From assembly GCF_020193575.1 (NCBI RefSeq), contig NZ_JADYVD010000010.1, positions 62,001 to 126,000 on the forward strand: DNA of 64,000 nucleotides. The letters run 5' to 3'. Shown here one piece after another: positions 24,211 through 33,800 of this stretch. The DNA is from Ensifer sp. IC4062. GTDB taxonomy: Bacteria; Pseudomonadota; Alphaproteobacteria; Rhizobiales; Rhizobiaceae. Made by a program: the position numbers and the translations under genes. Position 1 is the stretch's first letter, and every line of letters starts with the position of its first letter. The notes beneath the pieces were generated by a model. It did no database searches, had not been told where the DNA came from, and worked only from the letters and a program-made list of their open reading frames with translations.

Positions 24211-24819
24211 TCACATCCCGCGCAACAGCCTGTAGGCGATCGTCCACATGACGGCGGCGATCACGAGATCCAGCACGCGCCATGCCGACGGCCGTGAGAA
24301 AATCGGGCGCAGCCACTTGGCACCGTAGCCAAGCGCGAAAAAGAACAGGAACGAGGCGGACATGGCACCGGCGGCAAACAGCATCTCCTCGCCGGGAAAG
24401 CGCGTCGCAATGGTACCGAGAAGCACGACCGTATCGAGGTAGACATGCGGATTGAGCCAGGTGAGCGCAAGGCAGGTCGCGAAGGTCGGCCAGAACCTCG
24501 AGGAGGCTTCTTCTCCAACTTTCAGTGCACCCGAAGATCGAATTGACGAATGGAGGCTTTTTGCGCCGTACCAGATGAGAAAGGCCGCTCCCCCCAATCG
24601 CATGGCGGGGTCAAGCCAGGGCAGCATGGCCGCAATCTGCCCGAGGCTGGTGACGCCCAGGAAGATCAGGATGGCATCGGACAGGCCGCATGTGAGGCAC
24701 ACGGCGAACACATGCTCGCGCCGCAACCCCTGGCGCAAGATGAACGCATTCTGCGCACCGATCGCGACAATCAGGCTCAAGCCCATCACCAGGCCGGTCA
24801 TATAAATCGGGAAGTTCAT
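24211..24819 (-). CDS. argO: LysE/ArgO-family amino acid exporter
   Basis: The 202-residue, six-helix protein begins MTGLVMGLSLIVAIGAQNAF and has FILRQGLRREHV, the conserved G-A-Q-N-x-F-x-L-R-Q-G motif of the LysE/ArgO family, and TWLNPHVYLDTVVLLG near residue 140. It exports basic amino acids such as arginine or lysine across the inner membrane. The divergent LysR gene at 24924 encodes an ArgP-like activator, the classical pairing. ATG 24819 (MNFPIYMTG) is chosen because the earlier in-frame start (24870) lies in the regulatory gap. Confidence 0.9.
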   Translation of the reverse strand: MNFPIYMTGLVMGLSLIVAIGAQNAFILRQGLRREHVFAVCLTCGLSDAILIFLGVTSLGQIAAMLPWLDPAMRLGGAAFLIWYGAKSLHSSIRSSGALKVGEEASSRFWPTFATCLALTWLNPHVYLDTVVLLGTIATRFPGEEMLFAAGAMSASFLFFFALGYGAKWLRPIFSRPSAWRVLDLVIAAVMWTIAYRLLRGM

Positions 24820-24923
24820 GCTGACGAAATGCTCCGCAAACGAAAAGACGGGCCTTTCTCTAGCGGGCACGGACCAGTTAGGATAATTAAATCAGGTGAT
24901 CCCGATTAAGAAGAGCTAATGCC

Positions 24924-25823
24924 ATGCTCGATTATCCTGCGCTTCACGCCGTCGCGACCGTCGTCCAGACCGGAAGCTTCGAAAAGGCGGCCGCCGCCTT
25001 GAACGTCACGCCGTCGGCCGTCTCCCAACGGGTGAAGCAGCTCGAAGAGCGCCTCGGCGTCGTTTTGATTGTCCGGGGCAACCCGTGTACGGCAACCGAA
25101 AAGGGAGCATGGCTGTGCCGCCACATGGAGAATGTCGGCATGCTGGAAGGCGAGTTGATGGAGCATCTTCCGTCGCTTGCCGATCCTGACAAGCCGCGCG
25201 ATCAAGTGACCCTTCACATCGCGACCAATGCCGATAGCCTCGGAACATGGTTCCTGCCGGCCATATCGAATTTTTCCAGGCGATCCCGCTATCTTCTGAA
25301 CATTGCCATCGACGACGAAGAGCATACGGCCGAATGGCTGCAACGCGGTCGCGTGCTCGCGGCGGTCACCAGCCTCGAAAAGCCGATCGCCGGCTGCCGC
25401 CGCACCTCGCTCGGAGCGCTCCGCTACCATGCGACGGCAAGCCCCGATTTTGTGGCCAAATACTTCCCCGATGGCGTCACGGCAGAGGCGATCGGCCGTG
25501 CGCCCGCGCTGACCTTCAACCAGAAAGACAGGGCGCAAAGCCGCTGGATTCGTCAGGCTTTCGGACAGGACCTGGCCTACCCCACCCATTGGCTGGCATC
25601 CACGCAGGGCTTCCTCGATGCCAGCCTCTCCGGCATGGGCTGGTGCATGAACCCTGCCCTCCTCGCTGGAGAGCATCTGGCTTCCGGGCGGCTCGTCGAA
25701 CTCATCCCCAATACTCCGCTCGACGTGCCGCTTTTCTGGCAAATCAACCGCCTCGCCGCCGACCGCCTGGTGGACCTGACGCGCGAAGTGGTCGCGACAG
25801 CGAAATCACGGCTTCTCGGGTAA
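24924..25823 (+). CDS. argP: ArgP (IciA)-type LysR regulator
   Basis: The 299-residue LysR protein starts MLDYPALHAVATVVQTGSFE and has the helix-turn-helix AAAALNVTPSAVSQRVKQLE at about residues 23-42. The sequence RLGVVLIVRGNPCTATEKG and the effector domain (TLHIATNADSLGTWFLPAI) are characteristic of ArgP/LysG, which activates export of lysine or arginine in response to amino acid levels. The divergent exporter of the LysE/ArgO family confirms the pair. The gene is full length for the family. Confidence 0.93.
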   Translation: MLDYPALHAVATVVQTGSFEKAAAALNVTPSAVSQRVKQLEERLGVVLIVRGNPCTATEKGAWLCRHMENVGMLEGELMEHLPSLADPDKPRDQVTLHIATNADSLGTWFLPAISNFSRRSRYLLNIAIDDEEHTAEWLQRGRVLAAVTSLEKPIAGCRRTSLGALRYHATASPDFVAKYFPDGVTAEAIGRAPALTFNQKDRAQSRWIRQAFGQDLAYPTHWLASTQGFLDASLSGMGWCMNPALLAGEHLASGRLVELIPNTPLDVPLFWQINRLAADRLVDLTREVVATAKSRLLG

Positions 25824-25880
25824 ACGGCCGCCAATGCCGCATTCGACGCGCGGCGCGGTAGAGGGCTTTCGCGAGGCGAT

Positions 25881-26068
25881 ACCCCCCTCTGCCCTGCCGC
25901 CCCCAAGGGGGGAGATTGGCCACAAGCAAAGGCCTGCGCGACGGTGAGTTCGCAGATGCCGAAGTCACCGACATCGACGGTGCGCACAGCGGGTAACCGG
26001 TTGAGCGGGGCGTCGCCCCTTGCCGATCTCCCCCTTGTGGGGGAGTTCCCGGCAGGGCAGAGGGGAGT
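25881..26068. mobile_element. MITE-like element with terminal inverted repeats
   Basis: The left end ACCCCCCTCTGCCCTGCCG and the right end CGGCAGGGCAGAGGGGAGT are inverted complements. Further in, GGGGGGAGATTGG pairs with CCGATCTCCCCC. The centre contains AGATGCCGAAGTCACC and GGTGCGCACAGCGGG. There is no coding capacity. A partial copy lies at 14709-14780. Elements of this form are common in Rhizobiales intergenic DNA. No target-site duplication could be assigned by eye. Confidence 0.75.
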
Positions 26069-26087
26069 GTCAACCCACTTTCGCCGC

Positions 26088-28052
26088 TTAGGCAGGCGCC
26101 TTTTCCTTGCCTTGCGTGCGCACCCTGCGGGTGGCGGAGCGTGGAACGATCCTCATGCGTGCCACTTTTACGGGTCGCGCTTCTCCTTCGGAAAGGGTTT
26201 CGCGTGCCGCATCGACGATCGAAAAGGCCGCGAAATCCGCCTGCAACTCTTCGATGAGCTGTGCCTTTCGGTCGGACGCTCCTTCTTGGTTCTCCCGCCA
26301 GAATGCGACGCCGATGCGCGCCGTCGGCGTTAAACGCTTCAGCCGGCGCACGATGAACTTGGCATGCCTCCTGGAATCCTGATTGAGAAAGCCTATGATG
26401 ACGGCCGAACGGCCCTCCAGCGCCAGAGCCCTGATATTGCCGAGCTTCAGGTCCCGGTAGCTGGCCGATTGAGCCTCGGCCCCCTGAATGGTGACGACCT
26501 GCGCCAGCATCGAGGCTGCCACGTCGTCCAGATCGCCCCTTCCCCCGATGCATAGAACGGATTTCCCCTCCCCGTCCGGCAAGTCGTAGTCATCGGCCTG
26601 GTCGTCTTCCTCGGAACCGTCGGCGCTGTCGTCCTCCCCTTCTTCCTCTTCCTCCTCTTCTTCGCTGGCGATTTCTTGAAGATTGGCGACGAGCACGTGC
26701 CCGCTCTCGGCAACCTGCGCTAGCTGCGCCTCCGTCATCGCCTGTCGGGCGCGGTCTCGTTCCGCGAGCAGCAGCGCCGGAATGGCAACGGTGTCGTAGA
26801 ATTCGACGAGATACTTCTCCTCGAGCATCTCCTCGGCATTGTCGGTCGCCTCGTCGGGGTCGCCCGCAAGCAGGCGCTGATACAGGCGTTCCTTCGGATC
26901 GAGCACCGGCTCGTTGCCGAACAGGATCTCGAAGAATTCGAACTGGGGAACATGGCGGCCGAGGACAACGAGGCAAACCGTCAGCGGCGTCGACAGGACC
27001 AGCCCGACGGGTCCCCAGAGCCAGGCCCAGAAGATTGCCGCCACGATGATCGCAAGCGGTGATAGGCCGGTGCGCGAACCGTAAAGCCAGGGCTCCACGA
27101 CATTGTTGCTGAGAAGTTCGAGGAGAATGAACAGAGCTGCCGTCCAGAGCAGCACGCTCCAGCCCGGCGCCACCGAAAAAGCCAGGAACAGGGGAACGAG
27201 CGCGGCGATGATGGGGCCGATATATGGGACAAATCTGAGGACGATCGCCAGCATGCCCCACAGAACCGCATTTGGTATGCCGAGAACCCAGAGACCGGCA
27301 GCCAGCGGTATCCCGTAGGTGATGTTCACCACGAGCTGCATGAGCAGGTACTGGCCGACCCGAGAGCCGGCATCCTGCAGGGCTTGTGTTGTGCGGTGGA
27401 GGTCTCCATAGCCCACGAGGCGGATGAAACGGTCCCTTAGATCCTCCCGTTCAAGAAGCATGAAGATGACAACGATGATGATGAGACCGGTCGTGGCCAG
27501 AGGACCCACGAGCGGATTGACAATGTTCCTCAGCATTTCGATGGGGCGCTGCGGAGAGAAGATCTCCACCAGAAGCGGCTCCGGCGGCGGCCGCGCCTCG
27601 GAGGAAGGTCGGGTTTGAGGTTCCGCCCGGCTGAGCTCGGTCCCGATCCTCTCCACGAAGCGGCCGAGCCGGTCGATCACGCTGTTTTCCGACTCCGCCT
27701 CTTTCAGGGCCCTGATCTTTTCGACGATGTTGTACTGGTAGGTAGGGAGGTTTTGCGCAACCTCGCTGACCTGCATCGCCACGACGGCGCTGAAGATCGA
27801 GAGCGAGAGAAAGGCCGCAGCCACGCTGACGATCACGGCTGGCATGCGCGGCAAACCGACCTTCCTGAGGTTCGAGACGACGGGGGCCAGCGCAAAGGTG
27901 AGCAGGATGGCAACGGCGAGCGGCAGGAACACGGCCCGAGCGAAATAGAGGACAGCGACGGCGGCAGCCATCGCAGCGAGCGTTGGAAGCTTGGACGGCT
28001 GTGCCGCGGCTATCGATCCCGAGCCGTAATCCCTGTTGCTTTCCTCGCTCAT
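26088..28052 (-). CDS. AI-2E-family (PerM/TqsA) transporter with acidic linker and extra C-terminal domain
   Basis: This protein of about 654 residues, started MSEESNRDYGSGS, has the AI-2E family core in residues 1-400: a helix pair near 30-70, amphipathic helices, and late helices containing AIVLRFVPYIGPIIAALVPL and LLSNNVVEPWLYGSRTGLSP. Usual members are 340-400 residues. Here about 250 more follow: a helical part, a Glu-rich stretch (eight consecutive Glu then GEDD) near 510-535, and an alpha/beta-looking domain with GKSVLCIGGRGDLDDVAASM and RSAVIIGFLNQDSRRHAKF. The tail is basic. The substrate is unknown; AI-2 export is only the family's historical link. Confidence 0.85.
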   Translation of the reverse strand: MSEESNRDYGSGSIAAAQPSKLPTLAAMAAAVAVLYFARAVFLPLAVAILLTFALAPVVSNLRKVGLPRMPAVIVSVAAAFLSLSIFSAVVAMQVSEVAQNLPTYQYNIVEKIRALKEAESENSVIDRLGRFVERIGTELSRAEPQTRPSSEARPPPEPLLVEIFSPQRPIEMLRNIVNPLVGPLATTGLIIIVVIFMLLEREDLRDRFIRLVGYGDLHRTTQALQDAGSRVGQYLLMQLVVNITYGIPLAAGLWVLGIPNAVLWGMLAIVLRFVPYIGPIIAALVPLFLAFSVAPGWSVLLWTAALFILLELLSNNVVEPWLYGSRTGLSPLAIIVAAIFWAWLWGPVGLVLSTPLTVCLVVLGRHVPQFEFFEILFGNEPVLDPKERLYQRLLAGDPDEATDNAEEMLEEKYLVEFYDTVAIPALLLAERDRARQAMTEAQLAQVAESGHVLVANLQEIASEEEEEEEEGEDDSADGSEEDDQADDYDLPDGEGKSVLCIGGRGDLDDVAASMLAQVVTIQGAEAQSASYRDLKLGNIRALALEGRSAVIIGFLNQDSRRHAKFIVRRLKRLTPTARIGVAFWRENQEGASDRKAQLIEELQADFAAFSIVDAARETLSEGEARPVKVARMRIVPRSATRRVRTQGKEKAPA

Positions 28053-28336
28053 GCCCTTCCGCTGAACTCCGTTGCAAGGTGGATGAAATTGCGTCCGCGT
28101 TGTTTCATTAAGCAGGTAGAGCGATTTGTGGATAAACCCAGGGGAAAACGGAGCTACGCTGCCCGCATGAGCGGCTGGCTGACGCGTTTCCAAACCCGGC
28201 TCGGGCAAAGGCTGTGTGGCGCTTGGAAAGAGCCGAGCGGGCCGCCCTCCGCCGCTTCGGTCGAGCCTCCGCTTTTGGGTGGATCGCGGATCCATGCGCC
28301 TCTCTACGGTTGAAACAATAGATACTCCTCATCCAA

Positions 28337-28987
28337 ATGGCTCATTTGCCGGGAGGCGGCGTCACATCGCAGCCGGGGGTTGGAGGAAGTGTGGTGACAG
28401 CGCCAAGGCCTGCCAGGGAATACGGTCGCCAGGCTTTCGGAGAGAACCCCGCGCGCTACCACAGCTCGCGGCCGCGGTATCCGGAATGGGTGTACGCCAC
28501 GCTCGCCTCGCGATGCGGTTTGCGTAGCAACGCTGCGGTTTTCGAGATCGGAGCAGGCACCGGCATTGCGACGCGCCGGCTACTCGAAATCGGTGCTGAC
28601 CCGCTGATTGCGATTGAGCCTGACCGGCGCCTTGCCGACTTCCTGCGCGCGAACAATCCGCACAAGGCGCTGCAGGTGGTCGTCGCTCCATTCGAGGATG
28701 CGTCGCTCGACGAGCGAGGTTTCGATCTCGGCGTGTGCGCAACCGCTTTTCACTGGCTCGACGAAGACTCGGCCCTTGCGAAGATTGCCGGTCTGCTTCG
28801 CCCCGGCGGCTGGTGGGCCGCAGTATGGAACGTTTTTGGTGACGACAGCCGACCCGACCCCTTTCATGAGGCCACCAAGGAACTTCTGGACGCTCCGGCC
28901 AGCCCTTCGTTCGGGGAAAGGGGGATCCCTTCGCATACTTTGCTGCTTCGAAGACTGCGACGAAGGTTTATCGATGATATGGTTTGA
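28337..28987 (+). pseudogene. Class I SAM methyltransferase, probably frameshifted near its 3' end
   Basis: The first 190 residues fit the family well: REYGRQAFGENPARYHSSRP, then VFEIGAGTGIATRRLLEIGA (SAM motif I), IAIEPDRRLADFLR, FDLGVCATAFHWLDED and WNVFGDDSRPDPFHEATKEL. Intact relatives continue for about 70 residues, usually from a PFALD-x-x-AR segment. Here the reading frame turns to basic nonsense after SPSFGERG. A shift at the GGGGAAAGGGGG tract (around 28914-28925) would give GKGDPFAYFAASKT, closer to the family, but a stop follows soon. I read it as decayed. Confidence 0.6.
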
Positions 28988-29053
28988 CACCTATGCCCGA
29001 TCCCGTGCCGTCGTCGGAGTTACTGGCGGGCTTTTTCGGACTGAGGTCCTATC

Positions 29054-29455
29054 ATGGTCGACAATCGCCTCACCATCCTGAATCTATACGAGCTAAAGAC
29101 GACGCCGGAAGACTTCGAGATCGCGGTAGGCGCGCTGGCAAGGCGGGTCGAAGCCGAAGGTCATCCGGGTGTCCTGTCCTACAGGTTTTTCGTGAACGCG
29201 TCCGAGAGGACAGGCCGTGGCGTCATCGACTACAAGGATCCTGACGCTTGGATCGGGCACCACGAAATCGCAATGGGCTGGCCCGAAATGACCGCTCTGC
29301 ATGCGGCGGCGACGTTGGTGGAAGTTACCTTTCTCGGCCCGCTGACACCCGAAATCCAGACCTGGATTGAAAGCTCGGTGCTGACGGCACGAGTTCGTAG
29401 CGGGAATATATTCGCAGGAGGGTTTGAGAGGCTGCGCGGCTGGTCGAACGGATGA
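29054..29455 (+). CDS. Hypothetical protein, dimeric alpha/beta-barrel (monooxygenase-like) fold possible
   Basis: The 133-residue protein has an opening strand-helix-strand (LTILNLYELKTTPEDFEIAV, then GVLSYRFFVNASERTG) that recalls antibiotic-biosynthesis-monooxygenase-like ferredoxin folds: an N-terminal strand, a helix with A-x-x-R-R/V, and a second strand before D-x-D/A. I do not see diagnostic residues, so this is a fold-level suggestion. It follows the decayed methyltransferase by 66 bp on the same strand. Start ATG 29054 is the first in frame. Confidence 0.55.
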   Translation: MVDNRLTILNLYELKTTPEDFEIAVGALARRVEAEGHPGVLSYRFFVNASERTGRGVIDYKDPDAWIGHHEIAMGWPEMTALHAAATLVEVTFLGPLTPEIQTWIESSVLTARVRSGNIFAGGFERLRGWSNG

Positions 29456-29793
29456 CTGCATGGGGCTCAACTCCGCCACTCTCCACTCCCGTCACCCATG
29501 ACAGCAACGGGCCGAACGCGGTCACAGGAATTTCTCACCGGAATTTGCCACGTCAGCCATACAGCTCATGAACGTCAACCCGCTTGCATGCAGCGGTCGG
29601 CATGCGAAGGATTTCGGGGGCAGCGTAGTCGGTAGCAGCGGTGCCTGGGCCGGCCCGCTCTCCCCGCAAAGTGACGGTGTTTCGCGGAGCCTTTCTAAAA
29701 CGCGTAATTCTGACAGGTGGCGGACAGGTATCGAGGACAACATCCCGCTCCCGCGAGCGCGATCTGCTCGTGATCATTCGAAAGGGAATATGA
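29456..29793. other. Intergenic, no gene recognised
   Basis: This 338-bp stretch lies upstream of the carbonic anhydrase. Frames crossing it show no family. A small GCTCCCGCGAGCGCGATCTG stem-prone segment lies about 45 bp before the start. It probably holds the carbonic anhydrase promoter, which I could not define. Confidence 0.5.
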
Positions 29794-30543
29794 ATGGAAA
29801 GGCGTGATTTCCTCAGGGGCTTAGCCTTGCTTGCGGCCTGCCCGCTCTGCGTCAAGACGGCATACGCGGCCGAAGGCGTGCACTGGGGCTATGAAGGCGA
29901 AGAGGGTCCTGAGCATTGGGGTACTTTGAGCACTGAGAACGGTGCTTGTTCTGCCGGCTCGCAGCAATCACCGGTTGACATCCGCGGCGCGATCAAGGCC
30001 GAAATCCCCGATCTGGCGACGGACTGGGCGCGCGGCGGCACGATCCTCAACAATGGCCACACGATCCAGGTGAAGGCCGCCGGCGGTACGCTTCGCCGCG
30101 GCGACAAGACCTTTGATCTGGTGCAGTATCACTTCCACGCGCCGAGCGAGCATCTTGTCGAGGGCAAAAACTTCCCGATGGAAGCGCATTTCGTTCACAA
30201 GAATGCGGAGACCGGCGCGCTCGGCGTGCTCGGCGTTTTCCTTGTCCCCGGCGCGGCCAACCCGACCTTCGCGAGCCTCGCGGCGAAGTTCCCGCAGAAC
30301 GCCGGCGAAGAAACCCAGCTCGATGCCGTCGACCCGAAAGGCCTCCTGCCCTCCTCGCTGAAGTATTGGAGCTATGAGGGATCGCTGACCACCCCTCCCT
30401 GCAGCGAGATCGTCGACTGGATGGTGGCGATGGAACCCGTCGAGGTCGACCCGGCCGACATCAAGAAGTTCACTCGGCTTTATTCCATGAACGCACGGCC
30501 GGCGCTTCCCGGCAACCGCCGCTACGTTCTGAGCTCCAGTTGA
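29794..30543 (+). CDS. Alpha-class carbonic anhydrase, exported
   Basis: The 249-residue protein starts MERRDFLRGLALLAACPLC, a twin-arginine-like (RRDFLRG) signal with cleavage near AYA. The mature part is a full alpha carbonic anhydrase: HWGYEGEEGPEHWGTL, QQSPVDI near residue 58, zinc ligands in QYHFHAPSEH (His 113 and 115) and EAHFVHK (His 132), a likely proton-shuttle His 89 in NNGHT, and SLTTPPCSEIVDW with the conserved Thr-Thr pair. It hydrates CO2 in the periplasm. A putative disulfide joins C52 and the Cys in PPCSE. It stands alone between unrelated genes. Confidence 0.93.
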   Translation: MERRDFLRGLALLAACPLCVKTAYAAEGVHWGYEGEEGPEHWGTLSTENGACSAGSQQSPVDIRGAIKAEIPDLATDWARGGTILNNGHTIQVKAAGGTLRRGDKTFDLVQYHFHAPSEHLVEGKNFPMEAHFVHKNAETGALGVLGVFLVPGAANPTFASLAAKFPQNAGEETQLDAVDPKGLLPSSLKYWSYEGSLTTPPCSEIVDWMVAMEPVEVDPADIKKFTRLYSMNARPALPGNRRYVLSSS

Positions 30544-30869
30544 TCGACGAGACCAACGGGCGCGCTTCTCCTCACGGCCGCAGGGCCACCTCGGCGAAAG
30601 CATCGCTTTTGTAGAGGTGGCCCTTTGCCTGCCGGCGCATCCAACGCTCACGATGCTTGCGAGCGGCGTCTTTTGCTGCCGAACGAACACGCTCGCCGTA
30701 AGCAGACGTTCCCGGCACCGCCTCAACCGGACCTTCGCTGTTACGCCGGAAGCGAGCGTTCAGTGCATCCGATCGATGAAGTCCAACCCGCAGGCCTTGG
30801 GTCGTGCGGCGTAGAGACTTCTGGAGTATGCTGAAGAACCTTGCACTCCGAGTAGACGGAGGAGGAGCC
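30544..30869. other. Intergenic between carbonic anhydrase and cyclase genes
   Basis: A 99-codon minus-strand frame covers most of this stretch, but its only start lies inside the next gene's ribosome site and its product matches no family known to me, so I leave it uncalled. The right end has GGAGGAGCC, the ribosome site for the gene at 30870. Confidence 0.45.
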
Positions 30870-33800
30870 ATGGACGTCGGTGCGTGGCTGCGCGATCAAG
30901 GGCTGGGACAGTACGAAGAAGCGTTCCGCCAAAACGACATCGATCCTGAAGTCCTAAGGGATCTTACGGCCGACGACCTGATTGGGCTTGGCGTCGCCTC
31001 GGTAGGGCACCGTCGTAAGCTGCTTGCTGCCATCGCCGCGTTGCGTGAGGTCGCTGAACAACAGAACGGGCCAACTGGAGTTGGGGGGACACCTGTAATT
31101 CTCCCGGAGGCGGAGCGCCGCCAGCTTACCGTGATGTTCGTCGACCTTGTCGACTCGACCAGGCTTTCCTCACGACTCGATCCAGAGGAGATGGGCGAAC
31201 TGCTGCGGGGCTATCAGCGTGCGGTGGCGGGCGCTATTGCGCGATTCGAGGGCCACGTTGCCAAGTACATGGGCGATGGCGTGCTCGCTTACTTTGGCTA
31301 CCCGCGCGCTCACGAGGATGAGGCCGAACGAGCGGTGCGAGCGGGACTTGCCGCCATCGACGCAGTGCAGAACGAGCGATCAACGCATGGGGAGACGCTG
31401 CAGGCTCGCGTCGGCATCGCGACCGGCCTGGTGGTTGTCGGCGAACTGATCGGCGAAGGTGCTGCGCGTGAGGAGACGGTAATCGGCGAGACGCCCAATT
31501 TAGCGGCACGACTGCAAAGTGTCGCCGAGCCGGGAACGGTGGTGGTGGCATCCACGACCCGGCAGCTCATCCGCGGCCTGTTCGATCTCGCCGAGCTCGG
31601 GTTCCACTCTTTGAAGGGCTTTCCCGCTTCCGTACCCGCTTGGCGCGTGCTCGGTGAAAGCTCTGCTGAAAGCCGGTTCGAAGCTCTGCACGGGGCGAGC
31701 CTGACCCCGCTCGTCGGTCGCGAGCACGAGATAGGACTCCTGCTTAAGCGCTGGGAAGCAGTCAAGGAAAGCGAAGGCCGCGTGGTGTTGCTGGCGGGCG
31801 AGGCCGGCATCGGCAAGTCGCGCCTTGTTCGTGCCCTGCGCCGGCGTCTGGAAAGCGAGCCGCATACCACTGTAAGTCACTACTGCTCGCCCTATCATCA
31901 GACCAGCCCGCTTCATCCGGTTATCCGCCTTCTGGAGCGGGCAGCTGGCTTCGCCGCGGAGGATCCCCCCGCAGTGAAACTGAGCAAGCTCGAGACGCTG
32001 CTCACGCAATCGACCGAAGACGTCGCCGACACGGCGCCGCTGCTCGCGGCGTTGCTGTCGGTTCCAGCGGACGGTCGCTATCTGCCGTTGGAGTTAAGCC
32101 CGCACCGGCAGAAGAAGCGGACGCTGGAGGTACTCGTCGATCAGCTCATCGGGCTCGCGGCACGTCGGCCCGTCCTCGCAATATACGAGGACGTGCATTG
32201 GGCAGATCCGACCTCGCTGGAACTGCTGGATCTTGTTGTTGACCGCGTGCAAGACTCGCCAGTGCTGGTGCTCATCACCTACCGCTCCGACTTTCTCCCA
32301 CCGTGGATGCGCTATCCCCATGTCACGGCATTGACGCTCAGTCGTTTGAGCCGCCGGCAAGGCGCAGATATGGTGGAGAGGCTGACCGGCGGCAGGGCTC
32401 TGCCTGCCGAAGTGCTCAACCAGATCGTCGGACAGACAGACGGCGTGCCGCTCTTCGTCGAGGAGCTGACGCGCGCGATATTGGAGACCAACTTGCTTAA
32501 AGACGAGGGCGATCGCTACGCTCTCGCGCGTCCCCTGTCGGCGATCGCAATTCCAGCTACGCTTCAGGAATCGTTATTGGCCCGGCTTGACCGGCTTGCG
32601 CCCGCCAGGGAGGTAGCGCAGGTGGCGGCCGCAATCGGTCGAGAATTCTCGCATGAGCTGCTCGTGACCGCCGCGCCGTTGCAGACGAGCGAAGTAGAGG
32701 AAGCACTGGACGAACTCATTGCTTCAGGATTGGTGTTCCGCCACGGGACCCCGCCGCAGGCGACCTACAGCTTCAAGCACGCGCTCGTACGCGACGCCGC
32801 CTACGCGACCCTTGTGCGCACGAAACGACAACGGCTGCACGCGGCGATAGCCACGGCGATCGAGCAACGTTTCCCCGAAACGGTCCAGACGCAGCCCGAG
32901 CTTCTGGCTCAGCACTATGCGGAGGCGGGGCGGCTGGAACCTGCGGTCAATTACTGGCTCAGGGCCGGGCAAGCAGAGATTGCGCGCTCCGCAACCGCCG
33001 AAGCGATTACTCATCTGACAAGAGGGCTGGAGCTGCTTGACGGACTGCCCAATGATGCTGCGCGATGGCGGCAGGAACTCGAATTGCAGGTCGCTCTCAG
33101 CGTTGCCCTGATGACCGCCAAGGGTTGGGCAGCGCCAGAGGTCGGCCGGGCCAACGCGCGAGCTCGCGAATTATGCGAGCGGATCGGGGATAAAGCTAGG
33201 CTCTTCCCTGTCCTCTACGGGGAGTGGGTCTTCCACGTCGTGCGCGCTGAACTGGAGGCGGGAAGAAAGGCGGGAGAGGCGCTGCTCCGGCGCGCGCAGG
33301 AAGAACGGGAGACGTCCGGTGAGACCGTCGGCAATCGCATCGCCGGAACCGATGCCTTCCTTCGCGGCGAAATAGCGACCGCCCGTGAATATCTGGAACG
33401 GTCGCTCGCTCTTTATGACCCGCAGCAACATCGCTCCCTCGCATTCCTGTTCGCCCAGGACCCTCGGGTGGCGGGGCTGTCGGTCCTCTCCTGGACCCTC
33501 TTCGCTCTTGGGCATCCCGAGCAGGCCCAGGCCAGGAGCAACGAGGCATTGGCAGACGCAAGGGAACTTTCCCACCGCAACACGCTCGGTTACGCCCTGC
33601 TTTACGGCTGCATCCTGTCGCAGCTTCGCGGCGACTGGCGAGAAGCGCGAGATCGGGCGGATTCACTGATCACGCTCGCAAGAGCGCAGGGCTCTCCCCA
33701 CTTCCTCGGTGCAGGTACGATCATTCGAGGCTGGACGCTGGCAGAGATGGGTGAATTACCGGCGGCCATCACACAGGTTCGAGAGGGCTTGGCGTCGTGG

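Noticed and set aside
30572..30871. 99-codon minus-strand frame between carbonic anhydrase and cyclase genes
   Set aside because: Its only ATG lies in the cyclase gene's start region and the product matched no family; possibly chance in GC-rich DNA.
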